From Rhizomys pruinosus (taxonomy: Eukaryota > Chordata > Mammalia > Rodentia > Spalacidae), in contig VZQC01005680.1 in NCBI GenBank assembly GCA_009823505.1, positions 6,064,274 through 6,128,273 of the forward strand: 64,000 bases of DNA, written 5' to 3'. A program made the position numbers and the translations under genes. The notes under the pieces were generated by a model. The model saw only the letters and a list, made by a program, of their open reading frames with translations. It searched no databases and was not told where the DNA came from. This document shows, one piece after another, positions 47,189-59,341 of this stretch (position 1 is the first letter of the stretch; the number at the start of each line of letters is the position of its first letter).

Positions 47189-47359
47189 TTCTTGGTCTTT
47201 TCGAGACAGGGTCTTCCTGTACCCCAGCTGTCCTGGAACTCTGTAGACCAGGCTGGCCTTGAAAGCATAAAGATCTGCCTGCCTCCGCCTCCCGAGTGCT
47301 AAGATTAAAGGCATGCGCCACCAAGCCTGGCTTTATTTTATTTTATTTATTATTTTTTT
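47189..47359 (-). mobile_element. B1 SINE
   Basis: TSD TTTGCATTTTACTTTT at 47173-47188 and 47360-47375. A T-rich stretch of about 25 bp lies between the B1 head and the right TSD, so the insertion carries extra sequence upstream of the B1 start. Confidence 0.93.
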
Positions 47360-47994
47360 TTTGCATTTTACTTTTACTGACTGTTATTCATGAGTTTTTC
47401 ATGAACTATTCTAGACCTGAGACTCCCTCAGTCAGGCATCTGTGTGCTACAGTCCAATTGATCTGGTTCCTCATGCACTTTACATCTGTGGACTTAAGTA
47501 ATTTTTAGAAGTCAAATCTTAAGTGGGCTGCTTATTATGAAATATCAGCTGCTTTTGGCCAGTAAGTAACTTATTGTGTGGAAGTAAAGTTGAAACTCAG
47601 TTTCCTAAGACAAATACACATGGCTCAATGAGCAAAAGCAAAGAAGATGAAATGTTTTAATTAATTCATTTCCTAGGATAATTCCTCATTTAAATGAGGG
47701 AATGATCAGTGGAGGGTGGCCCTTTCCATTTGCCTGGAATTGCTGGTAATCTGCTAATGTAATTACAGTTTGTGGCTAGACTTCCCTAGTGAAATATGTC
47801 CCTTTGTTTCCACAGATTGCTTTGTATTAGGTACCTTATCAATGTGTCTACCTTATGAGGTAGATGGTAAGAATTGATCTTTGTATTTTATTCTCAAAAC
47901 TGCAGGGGTTGGGGCAGGGAGATCAACTCAGTTACTGTAACTATGGTAATGTTGGCTGGTCAGTGTGCCACTGAGCAGCTGTTTCTCATATGTG

Positions 47995-48310
47995 TGTTCG
48001 CAAGCTTTCCATTACTATAACAAAGACCTAAGGTAATTTAGTTATAAAGAGAAGGTTTCTTTTTGCTTGTTGTTTTAGAAGTTTACTTCAGGGTGGGTTG
48101 GCCCTCTTGCTTTGGTTGAGGTGACACTTGGTAGGAGATCAAACTTCCTCATCACCAAGAAGCTAAGGGAAGCTTAAAGGGCTGGGGTCCTACAGTTCCC
48201 CTTAAGGTCACACCTTCAGGGACTGAAGGATTTCTCACCAGACTCCACATCGTCCCTGTGGTGCCACTTTACAAATCAACCCTTTAATCAAATCTATGGC
48301 ATTGTGCCTG
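47995..48310. other. Possible old DNA-transposon remnant
   Basis: CCATTACTATAACAAAGACC through CAACCCTTTAATCAAA; shares wording with 36363 and 49660. Family not assigned. Confidence 0.35.
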
Positions 48311-49659
48311 TGGCTCCCCCAAGGTTCATAGTTATCTCAGAGTGCAAAAAACGTTTACTCTACCCCAAGAATTGTAAAACCTTAATTGTCTCAGTACTGT
48401 TAAAAAACTCCAAAGACTCCTCTGTGACACAAGGCAAACTGAGGTATGATCCCATGCAAGATGAAACAGAAAGTTACACACATCCAAGACAGAGTGGTAA
48501 GAAGCCACAGGGAGAGTAGGGATGCAGAAAGGAATTAGATCAGAGCAAGAATGAAACCCAGCAAGGGGCAAGCCAGAATCTCCATGTGCCTGCTGTCACC
48601 AGATGTGTGCTCTGAGGTTTGTTCAGCTCTGCGTACTGTGACCTTCTTGGTTGCAGTCCATGTGACCACTCTCTGCCAGCTCTGCTTACTGCCTGCAGTG
48701 TACCTGAGCAGCCCTGCATGTTTCTGGCAATTCTGCCTTCCTAGAGACTCCATGGAAACTTTAGCTCCATGCATTCTACTGTCAGGATCCCTTCACTTCT
48801 CTGCATTCCCCTGCTTGCAGGGAACTTGACCCAAAGGCCTAGTGCTCCTTTGAAACCTTCACGGATGTCTTCGTGACAGCCCAAGTCTTATATATCTGTC
48901 TACCTATAAAACCGGCAACATATTGGTGATAGCGGTTTGCTACACGCTCAGGCAACCTGGGCCTGTTTAAACTATACAGTGAGCTTTTCTCTGATGGCTA
49001 TTCTTGAAGAAATGATTCTCTAGTAGTTCTGAGGTAAGTAGGCTACCTAAGGGCCTTCTCCTTAAGCATTAAGTCTTTGAACCTATAAAATATGCATTTC
49101 CACTCCTCTGGGCTTGTGAGGGGTAAGGGACCCTGTACACTACTAAGACCCAGCTGAGTGCCTGACATCTCTGTGTGGAGAACCTTGTCTCTTTTTATCT
49201 GTGCTAATGGTTACACATTCAGTAGGGAACTTCACATGTGTTTCCTTCTAGCTATGCTCAAACTTTCCAAATCTTCCCCACTTGTTTCTCTTGGCTCCTG
49301 TTTCTTACCTAAAATCTGACCAAAAGCAGCCAGTGATAGGTCTGCAGCAAAGTGGATTATGTGTTGTCTTAGAATTTCCTTGACTAATTAAATTAATCCA
49401 TCACTTCAAGCTTTAAGGCCCCACTGGTACAGGAAGCTTTGCATCATCAGTCTTGGGTGGAGGCCTTCAGTTCATTTCCCAGCGTTCAGTCCTGGCTTCC
49501 ATCGGAAACTTCACCAGCACAATCTCTGCTGCCCATATTCCTGGCTGCAACCTATCAGAGCTCTATTTGTAGTATCTCCCTGTAAACAAAGTTTCCCCAG
49601 GCTTTCCCGCATTATCAGTGTGTAGCAAAGACCACTCTACTTTGCACCAATGTTCTGTA

Positions 49660-50010
49660 TTTGTTAGGTTTCTATAACTGTGACAGATAGATATTTGAGA
49701 TCATCACCATATCAGTAGACAAGATTAGCTTGACTGATAGTATGAGAGGCTCCCGTCCACGAATGCTTAACCTTATTGCTTGGAGAATGAGGTAGTAGCC
49801 ATCAGCAGGAACACGTGCAAGAGCGGAACTACTCACCTGATTTCCCAAAGAGCAAAAGATTAGGAGAGTTCCATAGTCTCACAGTCCCTTTTAAGGGCAT
49901 CCCTCCTAAAGACACCCTCTCATGACCTAAAAACATCCCATCATACAGTGTGTCATAAATACCGCACTCCTCCTAAAAGTGCCGCCCTAAGATGTAGGCT
50001 ATAACATAAC
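49660..50010. other. Possible old DNA-transposon remnant
   Basis: GTTTCTATAACTGTGACAGA, then TCCTCCTAAAAGTGCCGCCC; same type of wording as 47995-48310. Confidence 0.35.
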
Positions 50011-50329
50011 ATCCTATCTAATTGCTTCTGCACATTTTCATATAGTCTCTTCAAATTTACTTCACATTAATCATATCTAAATGTTTGCTCATTGCCATTT
50101 CCCTGTGCCTGCTTCATATTTCCTATAAATATGCCCCAGAACATCAAGCGATTTTCACAATTGTCTTATCTTTCTTCCTTGAATCGTCATCATTTAATAA
50201 GTTTTCCAGAGGTTTGAATTCTCTTGCACAGATAAAATAAAGAAGAGCAACAAGTCATAAATCTTTAAGATCCAGGTCCCCTCTCTTTTCTTCATGCGTG
50301 TGGGGGGGTGGTATAGTGTGGTATATGTG

Positions 50330-50375
50330 TAGGTGGTAGATATATATTTATATATATATATTTATAGCTAGATAT
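50330..50375. repeat. TA-rich microsatellite
   Basis: TATATATTTATATATATATA tract, SINE-tail-like. Confidence 0.8.
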
Positions 50376-50379
50376 ATCT

Positions 50380-50645
50380 GTGTATGTGCAGATGCAGAGG
50401 CCACTGGAAGAGCTCAGGTATATTACTCTATTGCCCTCCACCTTATTGTCTTGAGACTGAATCACAAGTTTGCCATTTTGTCTAGGCCTACTGACCCTGG
50501 GATCCATCTCTATTTTTGCCCTCCAGCGTGTAGCTATACTTGGCATGTTTATGTGGGGGGTTGTGTTTGAATTACAGTCCTTATGGTGGCACAGCAAGTG
50601 CTTTAACCCACTGAGCCCTCTGGTCTGCTCCAGGTTGTCTTTGGT
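50380..50645 (-). mobile_element. Composite tRNA/B1 SINE (B4-like)
   Basis: GTGTTTGAATTACAGTCCTT and GTGCTTTAACCCACTGAGCC form a tRNA-like head; the middle is B1-like and degraded (TTATTGTCTTGAGACTGAAT). Confidence 0.5.
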
Positions 50646-51064
50646 CCTCATTGTCCTGCCCCCCCACACTCTTTTATCTACTTACACATTTATTTTTCTA
50701 AAACACATGCTATCACTTATCATTTGCTCTTCAGTTCCCTTTCTCCAACTCCTGTGAAAACTCCTTGGAATTCCTGAAAGCCTCATCTGTCAGGAGTGTC
50801 TGGATAACAGTCTCACTTCAGGGACCAAAAACCACAGAACCGGGCACTGGGCCAGGGCAAGTTGTTAATGATGAGGCAACTGTAAGTTCATTGGATAAGC
50901 AGAGTTTGAGGGATGATGATAGAAAATATTTCAGAACTGAACCAGAGCATTTATTCTCATAGGGTGACAATAGATGGAACTTAGAGTCTCTCGTGGTTAA
51001 AATTTTTCCTGTGGACAATGTAATGTAAATTTTTTATTTAATTTAAAAGTTCTCTCATAATAAT

Positions 51065-51170
51065 AATGGATAACTACTATTTCAAACCCTTTCCACTTGT
51101 TAGCTAATTTAATTTTTACAACCAACATAAGAGGCATGGGCTATTATAATCAATTTAGGGAACAAAAAAA
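51065..51170 (+). mobile_element. MIR/L2-type fragment
   Basis: TTAGCTAATTTAATTTTTAC, AACCAACATAAGAGGCATGG follow the ancient SINE order. Confidence 0.45.
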
Positions 51171-51609
51171 CCCAAAATGGATAAACAATTGATTGATGGT
51201 ACTTGGTTATAAATGAGAGAACAGATTTCCACTCGGGCTGTGTAGTTCCAGAACCCTTGCGATTAGATGTCTCTACGTTGCCAAATTGTTATCTGAGGCC
51301 ATTCTGGTTTTATAAATGGATGGAACTTTATATCATGGGGAACAGTTATTATTTTCCTAACCTTATTGTGGAAAAACTAGGAGTACAAGGCTTACTATTT
51401 AGGAAAAGTGGCATATTATTAAAATAAAATACTGATGTAATAGAATATTTTGTTTGTCTTTGAGGGAGAAGAAAATAGTGGTTATTGGAAACCATGCTCC
51501 AAAAGGGATGTGAAATCAAAGAAAAACTGAGACAACATGGCATTGAGAAACAGAACCCAGAGCTAAACAGAATGGGCAGGAAGCTGTGAATGGAGATTGG
51601 GAGGGGCTA

Positions 51610-51810
51610 GCTGTGACAGTCTGCTTGTTTTTCTACAAAATAACACAGTCTGGACACATTATGAAGAAAATATTGATTTCCCCTTATTCTGGAAGCTATG
51701 GAGTTCAGTATCAATGTTGAAGGGCCCATATCTTAGGAAGACCCAATCACCTCTCAGTCCTCTTGTATGGGGATAAAGTTTGCAATGCATGGAGCAAAAT
51801 GGTCACCTAT
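51610..51810. other. Unclassified, possibly repetitive stretch
   Basis: GTGACAGTCTGCTTGTTTTT and GGAAGACCCAATCACCTCTC recall old MER-type elements; not assigned. Confidence 0.25.
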
Positions 51811-52049
51811 AGATAGCAACAATCCGAAGTCATTTTTAACAGTTTTCCAGGTGAAGGTGTTAAGGAAGGAAAGAATGGTATGGATAGGAAAGAAGGGCAG
51901 GCACTTGAGACAAGCAGGGAGTAGCGCTTCACTTGCTGGATAAAAGAAAGGGTGCTTAAATCTACTATATGTGATACTTAATCTTCATAAGACTCTTGAG
52001 AGGCAGTTTCCTTAGCTTGAGACCTAGGGTGGTGTGGTGTGGTTCAAGG

Positions 52050-52210
52050 CATGTATCTGGCTTCTCAGTGACTGTTTCGCCGTGTGTCACATGAGAGATG
52101 ATGGTAGTGACTCTGGCTCATACATTTATTCTGATGATAAAGACAAAATCTAGCAACAGTATCTGGCATATAACAGGTACTGTACAATTAAGGAGATATT
52201 GGTGTTCTAA
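52050..52210 (+). mobile_element. MIR fragment
   Basis: GTATCTGGCATATAACAGGT and TACTGTACAATTAAGG follow the MIR 3' part. Confidence 0.55.
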
Positions 52211-53045
52211 GAGGTAAAACAACTTGTCTAAAGACAAAACAACTAACAAGTAGCTGGCAATAATGTTCCGCATTAAAAAATCCTGTAAAATTCTTTGTAT
52301 GCACTTAGCAGTTGATAGTAAAATAACATATTGCACTTGGCCCCAGACCCAATCTGAAACTGTAGTTTACACTGCTGCACAAAGCTAATGCAATCTGAAG
52401 GACATTGACACATGTGTATGCTTATGAAGAAAGATGATGCAAGGATGCTGAGCCATATACAGTTGCCATTTTTATAAGTAAAACTGGTTGAGTGTTGGTA
52501 ATTTCATGTGACTCAATCTAATACTATTATATTTTACTTTTCTGTGGGAAAATTTGAAATGTTACCTTTTGATTTCTACATTTTAGCCTATAGGAAAGCC
52601 AAGTATGTGTGTGAGAAGGACCGTTGTCTTGAACTGAGGGCTAGAAGTTGTGTCATATGAATGAAGAAATGTGTGTTCAGAAACAAAGGTGAAGACCAGG
52701 TAGTCATGGTTGTCCTCAAATTCTTAAATTATTCCATTTCATTCAGGAAGAAACAAAATTTGGCCTCAAAGGGATAGTAGCATAGTAAGCAAGACCTTCA
52801 TTGTCCTACATTCTTAAGGAGAGTTAGGTGTTCTGGGACTGTCTGGAGTGTGTTATGGGGGAATCCAGACAGGGCTGCACCTTAGAGCCATTCCCCTTGT
52901 AGGTTTGTGATTTTATGATGTTAATTTTAGCCTTCTTCCAAATACATTTAAACACTGAAAATTATTTTATCAAGATGAGAATTAGTTATGTAGATATTTC
53001 AAATCATATGGATACTTTATTAATAACTTAAACAAATATCTGTTC

Positions 53046-53200
53046 AGGCCAGGCATGATGGCACAGGCTTTTAAATCTAGCACTCAGGAAAGACAGTCAG
53101 GTGGATCATTATGAGTTGGGGGGTAGCCTGATCAACAATAGAGAGTTCTAGGCCAGCCCAAAATACATAGTGAGTTCCTGTCTCTAAAAAATTAATAATG
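53046..53200 (+). mobile_element. B1 SINE, diverged
   Basis: GCCAGGCATGATGGCACAGG head, GAGTTCCTGTCTCTAAAAAA end. Confidence 0.8.
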
Positions 53201-53399
53201 GGTATTTTTTTCTTCACCAGATGTACAGTATAGTTTTCTTAGTAACTTTGGTTTATATGTAAAACCAAACCCAATGATATAGTGGTTACATTTTTATTTA
53301 AATTAAGTTAAATTGTCAGAGGAATTAACATCTTGTGTTCTGAGATGAGTTACAGTTAGATAATGGGACAAGTGATAAAATGCTTAAATAAGAAGCAGA

Positions 53400-55480
53400 G
53401 TAGTTGGGAAATTCATGGCAAGGCTGTCCACTATCACCACTCCTCTTCAATATAGTGCTTGAGATGCTTGCTATGGCAATAAGGCAAGAAAGGGAAATTA
53501 AAGGAGTACTAATTGGAAAAGAGGAAGTCAAACTATCCCTCTTTGCAGATGATATGATAGTTTACCTAAGGGATGCTAAAACTGTACCAGAAAACTCCTA
53601 AAAATGATTAAGAGTTTCAGTAAAGTGGTGGGATATAAAATTAACCTAGAAAAATCAGTAGCCTTTCTTTACACCAACAACAAACAACTGGAGAAGGAAT
53701 ACAAGAAGACCTTCCCACTCACAATAGCCACAAAATAATAAAATACCTAGGAACAAACTTAACCAAAGACACCAAACATCTCTACAACACAAATTTTAAA
53801 CCTCTGAAGAAGGAAATGGAAGAAGACACCAGAAGATGGAAAGACTTCCCTTGCTCATGGATTAGAAAAATTAATATAGTAAAAATGTCCATTCTATCCA
53901 AATTGATATACAGATTCAATGCAATACCAATTAAAATCCCGAAGAGTTTCTTCACAGACTTGGAAAAAAGTCCTTAAATTCATATGGAAAAATAAAAGAC
54001 TCCAAATAGTCAAAGTCACCCTGAGCGAAAAGTGCAGTACAGGGGGGATCACTATACCAGACTTCAAACTATATTAAATGGCTATAGTCATAAAAACAGC
54101 CTGGTACTGGCATGAAAACAGACTTGTATACCAACGGAACAAAATTGAAGATCCAAACCTGAGCACATACAATTTCAACCACCTCATATTTGACAAAGGG
54201 GCCAAAAAGACTCAATGGAGGAAAGACAGTATCTTCAGCAAATGGTGTTGGCAAAACTGGATCACCATTTGTAAAAGAATAAGATTAAACCCTTACCTCT
54301 CACCCTGTACAAAAATCAACTCCAAATGGATCAAAGGCCTCAACATGAAACCCGAAATGCTGAAGGTGATAGAAGAAAAAGTTGGCAGCAACTATAAGAC
54401 ATAGGTGTAGGAAAAGACTTTCTAAATCAAACAGCAGCTGTGGAGGAAATAAGGTCAACAGTTGACAAGTGGGACCTCATTAAACTCAAAAGCTTCTGTA
54501 CAGCAAAAGAAACAATCAATGAAGTGAAGAGAAAACCCACAGAGTTGGAGGAGACCTTCACCAGTGATACATCTGACAGAGCAGTAATATCCAGAATACA
54601 TAAACTAAAAAAAACAAAGATGTGGGGCTGGAGAGATGGCTCAGTGGTTAAGAGCACTGATTGATTTGCAGAGGACCTGGGTTCAATTCCCAGCACCCAC
54701 ATGGCATCTAAGAACCATCTTAAAGCCAGGCCTGGTGGTGCATGCCTTTAATACTAGCTCTCAGGAGGCAGAGGCAGGTGGATCTCTGTGAGTTAAAGGC
54801 CAGCCTGGTCTACAGAGTGAGTTCTAGGACAGCTGGGGCTCTAGGGATACCCTGTCTCAGAAACAAACAAACAAAAAAAAACAAAGATTAAGAAAACAAA
54901 TGACCTACTCAAAAGAGCTAAACAGAGACTTCACAAGTGAGGAAGTAAAGATGGCTGAGAAACATCTTAAAAAGTGTTCAACATCATTAATAATTAAGGA
55001 AATGCAAATTAAAACCACTTTAAGATATATATCATCTCACTCCAATAAGACTGACTAAGATCATGGAAACAAAAGACACCAAGTGCTGGAGAGGACTTGG
55101 GGAAAGGGGAGCACTCATCCACTGCTAGTGGGAAAGTAAACTCGTACAACCTCTATGGAAAGCAGTGGGCAGAATGCTTAAAAGACTCAAAATGAGTCTA
55201 CCACCTGACCTGGTCATACCACTCCTAGGTATATTCCCACAAGACTCATCCTACCACAAAGATACATGCACATCTATGTTTATTGCAGCTCTCTTCACAA
55301 GAGCGAAGAGCTGGAACCAACCCAAATGCCACCCCTCAACCAATGAGTGGATAGAGAAAATGTGGTACATCTACACAATGGTATTTTATGCTGCAGTAAA
55401 GAAAGATGACATCATGAATGTTGCAGGAAAATGTCTGGAGCTAGAAGACATCATGCTGAGTGAAGTAACACAGTCCTAGG
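53400..55480 (+). pseudogene. L1 ORF2 protein C-terminal part, decayed
   Basis: Starts inside the reverse transcriptase domain: [19 protein letters not shown], then the catalytic FADDM motif (about 53540-53555), followed in shifting frames by the thumb and C-terminal regions (TAWYWHENRLVYQRNK, KWDLIKLKSFCTAKETIN, KDTCTSMFIAALFTRAKSWN, EWIEKMWYIYTMVFYAAVK). Several frameshifts and stops. Everything upstream of the RT core is missing (5' truncated near 53395). A SINE chimera splits it at 54621-54888. Same strand as Cpne8. Confidence 0.93.
54622..54872 (+). mobile_element. B2-B1 chimeric SINE
   Basis: First about 100 bp are a B2/B3 head (GGGGCTGGAGAGATGGCTCA to GAACCATCTTA); directly joined at about 54724 is a complete B1 (GCCAGGCCTGGTGGTGCATG to CCCTGTCTCAGAAACAAAC). 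The B2 3' half is absent on both sides. An A-rich TSD ending ACAAAGAT lies outside the whole unit at 54607-54621 and 54873-54888, so the two parts appear to have inserted together. Confidence 0.88.
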
Positions 55481-55608
55481 GGAAAAAAAAAAAACGATGA
55501 ATGGTATCCCTCATCTGTGGATGCTAGTGCCAATTACCTAGTTGTAAGTATTTCTTGTGCACGGCCCCTTGAGCTTTTGTCCAAGCAGTTGGGAGTGATG
55601 CATATTGG

Positions 55609-55643
<35 letters not shown>

Positions 55644-55870
55644 GAGAGGACTGCATCGAAGAACTGACTGAAACAGTGAACTTCTGCTCAAAACAGTCAA
55701 CTTCCACATGGAGAATATTGAGAAAGACTGAGAAAGAGATGAAAAGCATGTTTGGCAGAATACATGAGCTCTGGTGGGGTGGGGGCATAGGTGAGGAACA
55801 CGGGTCTAGATTTGATAATCTTGTACAAAATATATATTAAAAATAAATAAAAAAAGAAAAAGAAAGAAAA
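55481..55870 (+). mobile_element. L1 3' UTR and tail
   Basis: Follows ORF2: CCCTCATCTGTGGATGCTAG, GGCAGAATACATGAGCTCTG, G-rich GGTGGGGTGGGGGC, and an A-rich tail to about 55870. Confidence 0.85.
55606..55643. repeat. (CAA)n microsatellite in L1 3' UTR
   Basis: About 11 AAC/CAA units. Confidence 0.95.
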
Positions 55871-55879
55871 AAAGAAAAA

Positions 55880-56250
55880 CAAGTGAAAAATGGGATCCCT
55901 CATCTGTGGATGCTAGCACCAAATACCGAGTAGTAAGGCAAATTGAGCTATATATATATTCTTTTACCTGAAAGCAACTGTACCATTATAATGTGAATAC
56001 CTTAATGGGATCTAGAATTAACCTACCACTTATTTTCAGATTTTGTAATTGTGGTATATGGGGGGAGGGTATGTATGCATATTTTAGAGCAATATAAAAT
56101 TAAAGGGGAAAATGTGAATTCAGACAAAAAAAAAGACATGTATGGCAGAATGCATGAGCTCTGATGGGGAGGGGGCAAGGAAGGGGAATTAGGTCTAAAT
56201 TTGATTAAGAAATGTATGAAATACACAAAACAATAAAATGAATAAAAGAA
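55880..56250 (+). mobile_element. Second L1 3' end in tandem
   Basis: Repeats the landmarks of the preceding 3' UTR (CCCTCATCTGTGGATGCTAG, GGCAGAATGCATGAGCTCTG, GGGGAGGGGGC, ACAATAAAATGAATAAAAG) in a diverged form. Confidence 0.8.
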
Positions 56251-56694
56251 GCAAAATAGTTCAAACAAATACAAGATTATCTTAAAACCATCTGTAATTG
56301 AAACCTTCAATTTAAAAATTATGTCTAACACTATTAGAATTATCTCCTTCAATAAATTTTTCTTAGTGATTGTGAATTACAAAAAGCTCTGGAAATAATG
56401 GATCTTTTAAAATTAAAATTTTTCAGTGTGTAATAATTTCAGAGCTAGAATTGATTCTTAGCATCATGCATTATAGAAGCAGAAACACTTGCAGTGGCAA
56501 CTTGAAGTACTCTTCTGAGACGTTCTCCAAGGAGGCTTTGAAGATGCTGCAGTCAATGTCTGTGAGTTAGAGTCGAGCTCTCCATTATGACTCCCTTTTG
56601 TGAATTACTCATAAACATTTAAAGTGATTTAGTTGCAGTTGGATTCCCTAAGTTAGGATATGAGAAAGCAGCTGAAGTGGTTTATGAACTATAG

Positions 56695-56830
56695 AGACTG
56701 TTGCAGAAACAAACAAGGCTACTTTGAAATGGCTGTTAGCAACGTTGGACATAAACTGCAGTGATTGTTGCAGAGAGGCAAACAAGGCTGATTTAAGATG
56801 ATGATTAGCAAGTTCGACCTTGTCTCGGCT
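56695..56830. repeat. 67-bp imperfect tandem duplication
   Basis: TGTTGCAGAAACAAACAAGG at about 56699 and TGTTGCAGAGAGGCAAACAAGG-like text at about 56766, with matching ends (GTTAGCAACGTTGGAC / ATTAGCAAGTTCGAC). Confidence 0.65.
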
Positions 56831-57104
56831 TCGCTCCACTTCATTGACACTGAACTATTTTAATATTTACTCATCTCCATATTGAATAATGTCTGCATAA
56901 TGCCCGTACACTCATTCAGAAAGAGAAACTCTTCATGGCTCAGCTTTCTTAGCTTTACAAATAGGATTTCTACCATGAGACTTTATGTCCTGACTTAATC
57001 TCTTAATTTCTACCATTACCCTTTAAAGTCCCATAATTTTGTTATGATCTTCATCATTTTTCACTTCATTCAATAAACATCAGATTTTTATTTCATTTTA
57101 TTGA

Positions 57105-57590
57105 TACCTGTATTAGAGTTCTCTAGATGATTATTAAATCCACTTATGCAAAATGGCTTTCTCATACTTGAGGGTCTGAAATCCCAGTAGTTGCTCAGTC
57201 TACAAGGCTGAGCAAAAGTCTGGGGGTTTCCTGGAGAACCAGTGGTCCTTAGTCCACATTGGAAGCCTGGAAAAGCTGCTCCTAGTATCAGTGAACGAAT
57301 CAGCAACAGCAGCAGGGTAAATTAACTCAGGGCAAGAAGGAAGGCAAGGGAACAGAGTGAATATCCTAACCCCACAACTGCAAGGGTCTATATGGTCTCA
57401 TGGCTGTTTCTTAGCCAAGATGGCAGCAGGTAGTGATAGAAGTCAAAACATGAGTATGTCCCAGTAGAGCACATGTGTCAGCCTGGTGCTGGGGCACATC
57501 TGCTTGGAATTTGGGAAGGGGAGACACAGGCTTCTCCTTCTGCCTCCTCCTATAGTTGGTCATGATACTTGCTCATCAAAAGACTGACAG
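57105..57590. other. Unclassified, possibly repetitive stretch
   Basis: Begins TATTAGAGTTCTCTAGATGA and holds CCCAGTAGTTGCTCAGTCTA and GCTGAGCAAAAGTCTG, text recalling a widespread mammalian DNA-transposon-type repeat. Family not assigned. Confidence 0.35.
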
Positions 57591-57689
57591 ATTAAAAAAA
57601 AGCAAAACAGGTGTTTTGGTTAGATAAAATGCCATTTTCACCCTTTATCTTAATAACTGAAAAACTTGCCACATCTGTTTATATTTTTA

Positions 57690-57860
57690 GTTTTTAATAC
57701 ATTTAATTTTATGTGTATGAGTGTTTGTATGTATGTATGTATGTATTATGTATGTGTACCACGTGTGTGCCTGATGTCCAGTGAATGCCATGGATCCCCA
57801 TGGAACTGGAGCTACAAAGACTTGGGAGCAAGCATGTGGGTGATGAGAACAGAACCGATG
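57690..57860 (-). mobile_element. B2/B3-type SINE, truncated
   Basis: TTTTATGTGTATGAGTGTTT, a TATG repeat at 57727-57750, and CATGGAACTGGAGCTACAAA; head missing. Confidence 0.65.
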
Positions 57861-57887
57861 ATAATCTGTATGTTTATTGTGGCAGAG

Positions 57888-58050
57888 TTGTTGGGGTTTT
57901 TTGTTTTGTTTTATTGAGACAGGGCTCTCTGTAGCCCTAGCTGGCCTGGAACTTTGCTATGAAGACCAGACTGGCCCTGAAATCACCGAGATCTGCCTGC
58001 CTCTGCCTCCCTAGTGTTGGGATTAAAGGCATGAACCACCATGACTGACT
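57888..58050 (-). mobile_element. B1 SINE
   Basis: GAGACAGGGCTCTCTGTAGC to ACCACCATGACTGACTG; flanks TGTGGCAGAG / TGTGCCAGAG. Confidence 0.88.
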
Positions 58051-58395
58051 GTGCCAGAGATTATTATAATCAGGCCTATAAATAATTTTGATGATACAGA
58101 ATAAGATTTTTTAGGATGCACAGTAAGTCCTTCAAAGGTAGCTGGGAGCATATATGATAAAAAGGTTTTAATCTCAAATTTTAAAACTCTTGATTTGCAC
58201 AGACCAATATGCCATTGCATTTTTCAAAGATTTAGAACTGTTTTATTAGTAGTATGACACTAGGTAAGACCTAAATTACATTTTAAGTAAAAAAAAATTA
58301 ATTCCTTGGTTGGTAGCTAATATAATATAGTCTCTGGGGCTGAAGTAACATATTTACCATGGGTTGAAATAGTCAAAATTTATTGTTGGATTTCT

Positions 58396-58637
58396 TTTTT
58401 TTAATTTTTATTTATTTTCTATGTGTATGAATGTACTGTCTGCATGCAGGTTTGTGCACCCGTGTCGTGCAATGCCGCGGAGGTCAGAAGAGGGTGTCAG
58501 ATTCCCCTGGAACTGGAGTTCTCCTAGAATTGGAGTTACAAACGGTTCTCAGCCGCCATGTGGGTGCTGGGGATTGAACCCAGGTCCTCTGCAAGAGCAC
58601 TAGGTGCTCTTAACTGCTAGGCTATCTCTCCAGCCCC
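58396..58637 (-). mobile_element. B2 SINE with 17-bp duplication
   Basis: Perfect 15-bp TSD TATTGTTGGATTTCT at 58381-58395 and 58638-58652. Duplication at 58506-58522 and 58523-58539. CpGs retained. Confidence 0.95.
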
Positions 58638-58934
58638 TATTGTTGGATTTCTTATGGCTGACTTCTAGTTCTTGTAATATAATGGAAAAAAAAACAGGAA
58701 TGGTGCTTGAATATTGTTCTTGATTTTTAAATCAAGCACACTCATTGCAGTAATTTAGGAAAACATAAATGCATAACAGGTTAAAAATTATTAGAAGACA
58801 CTGCAGCAGTCTTTTATGCCATCTTCTATTGAAAATATTTTTATTGATTTGAGAATTTCATGCTGTGTATTTTGATCATTCTCAGACCCTCCTCTTCTCT
58901 ATCGTTATTCCAACTTCATATTCTCTTTTAGTTG

Positions 58935-59341
58935 TTGTGCTGGATAGCTTTAGTGTCAACTTGACACACCTGGGTCGAGGGAGCCTCAATTGGGGAATTG
59001 GCTCCATTGGATTGGCCTGTGGCCACATCTGTGGAGTATTGTCTTGATTATCAAGCAATGTGGGAGGGCCCAGCCCACAATGAGTAGTGCCACCCTGGGC
59101 AGGTTGTTGTGTACTGTATAAGAAGGCAGGCTGGGCATGAGCCAGGAGAGCAAGCCAGTGAACAGCATTCCTCCATGGCCTGTGCTTCAGCTCCTGCCTC
59201 CAGGTTCCTGCCCTGAGCTCCTGCCTTGGGCTCCTTAAGTGATGAACTGTGACCCAGGGGATGTAAGCTGAGTAAACCCTTTCCTCCCCAACTTGGTGTC
59301 GGTCAGAGTGTTTTGTCACAGCAATGGAACACAAACTAGGA
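58935..59341 (+). mobile_element. URR1-like hAT element (copy 2)
   Basis: TGTTGTGCTGGATAGCTTTA to TCACAGCAATGGAACACAAA, about nine bases in ten identical by eye to the copy at 33968. Non-coding. Confidence 0.75.
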
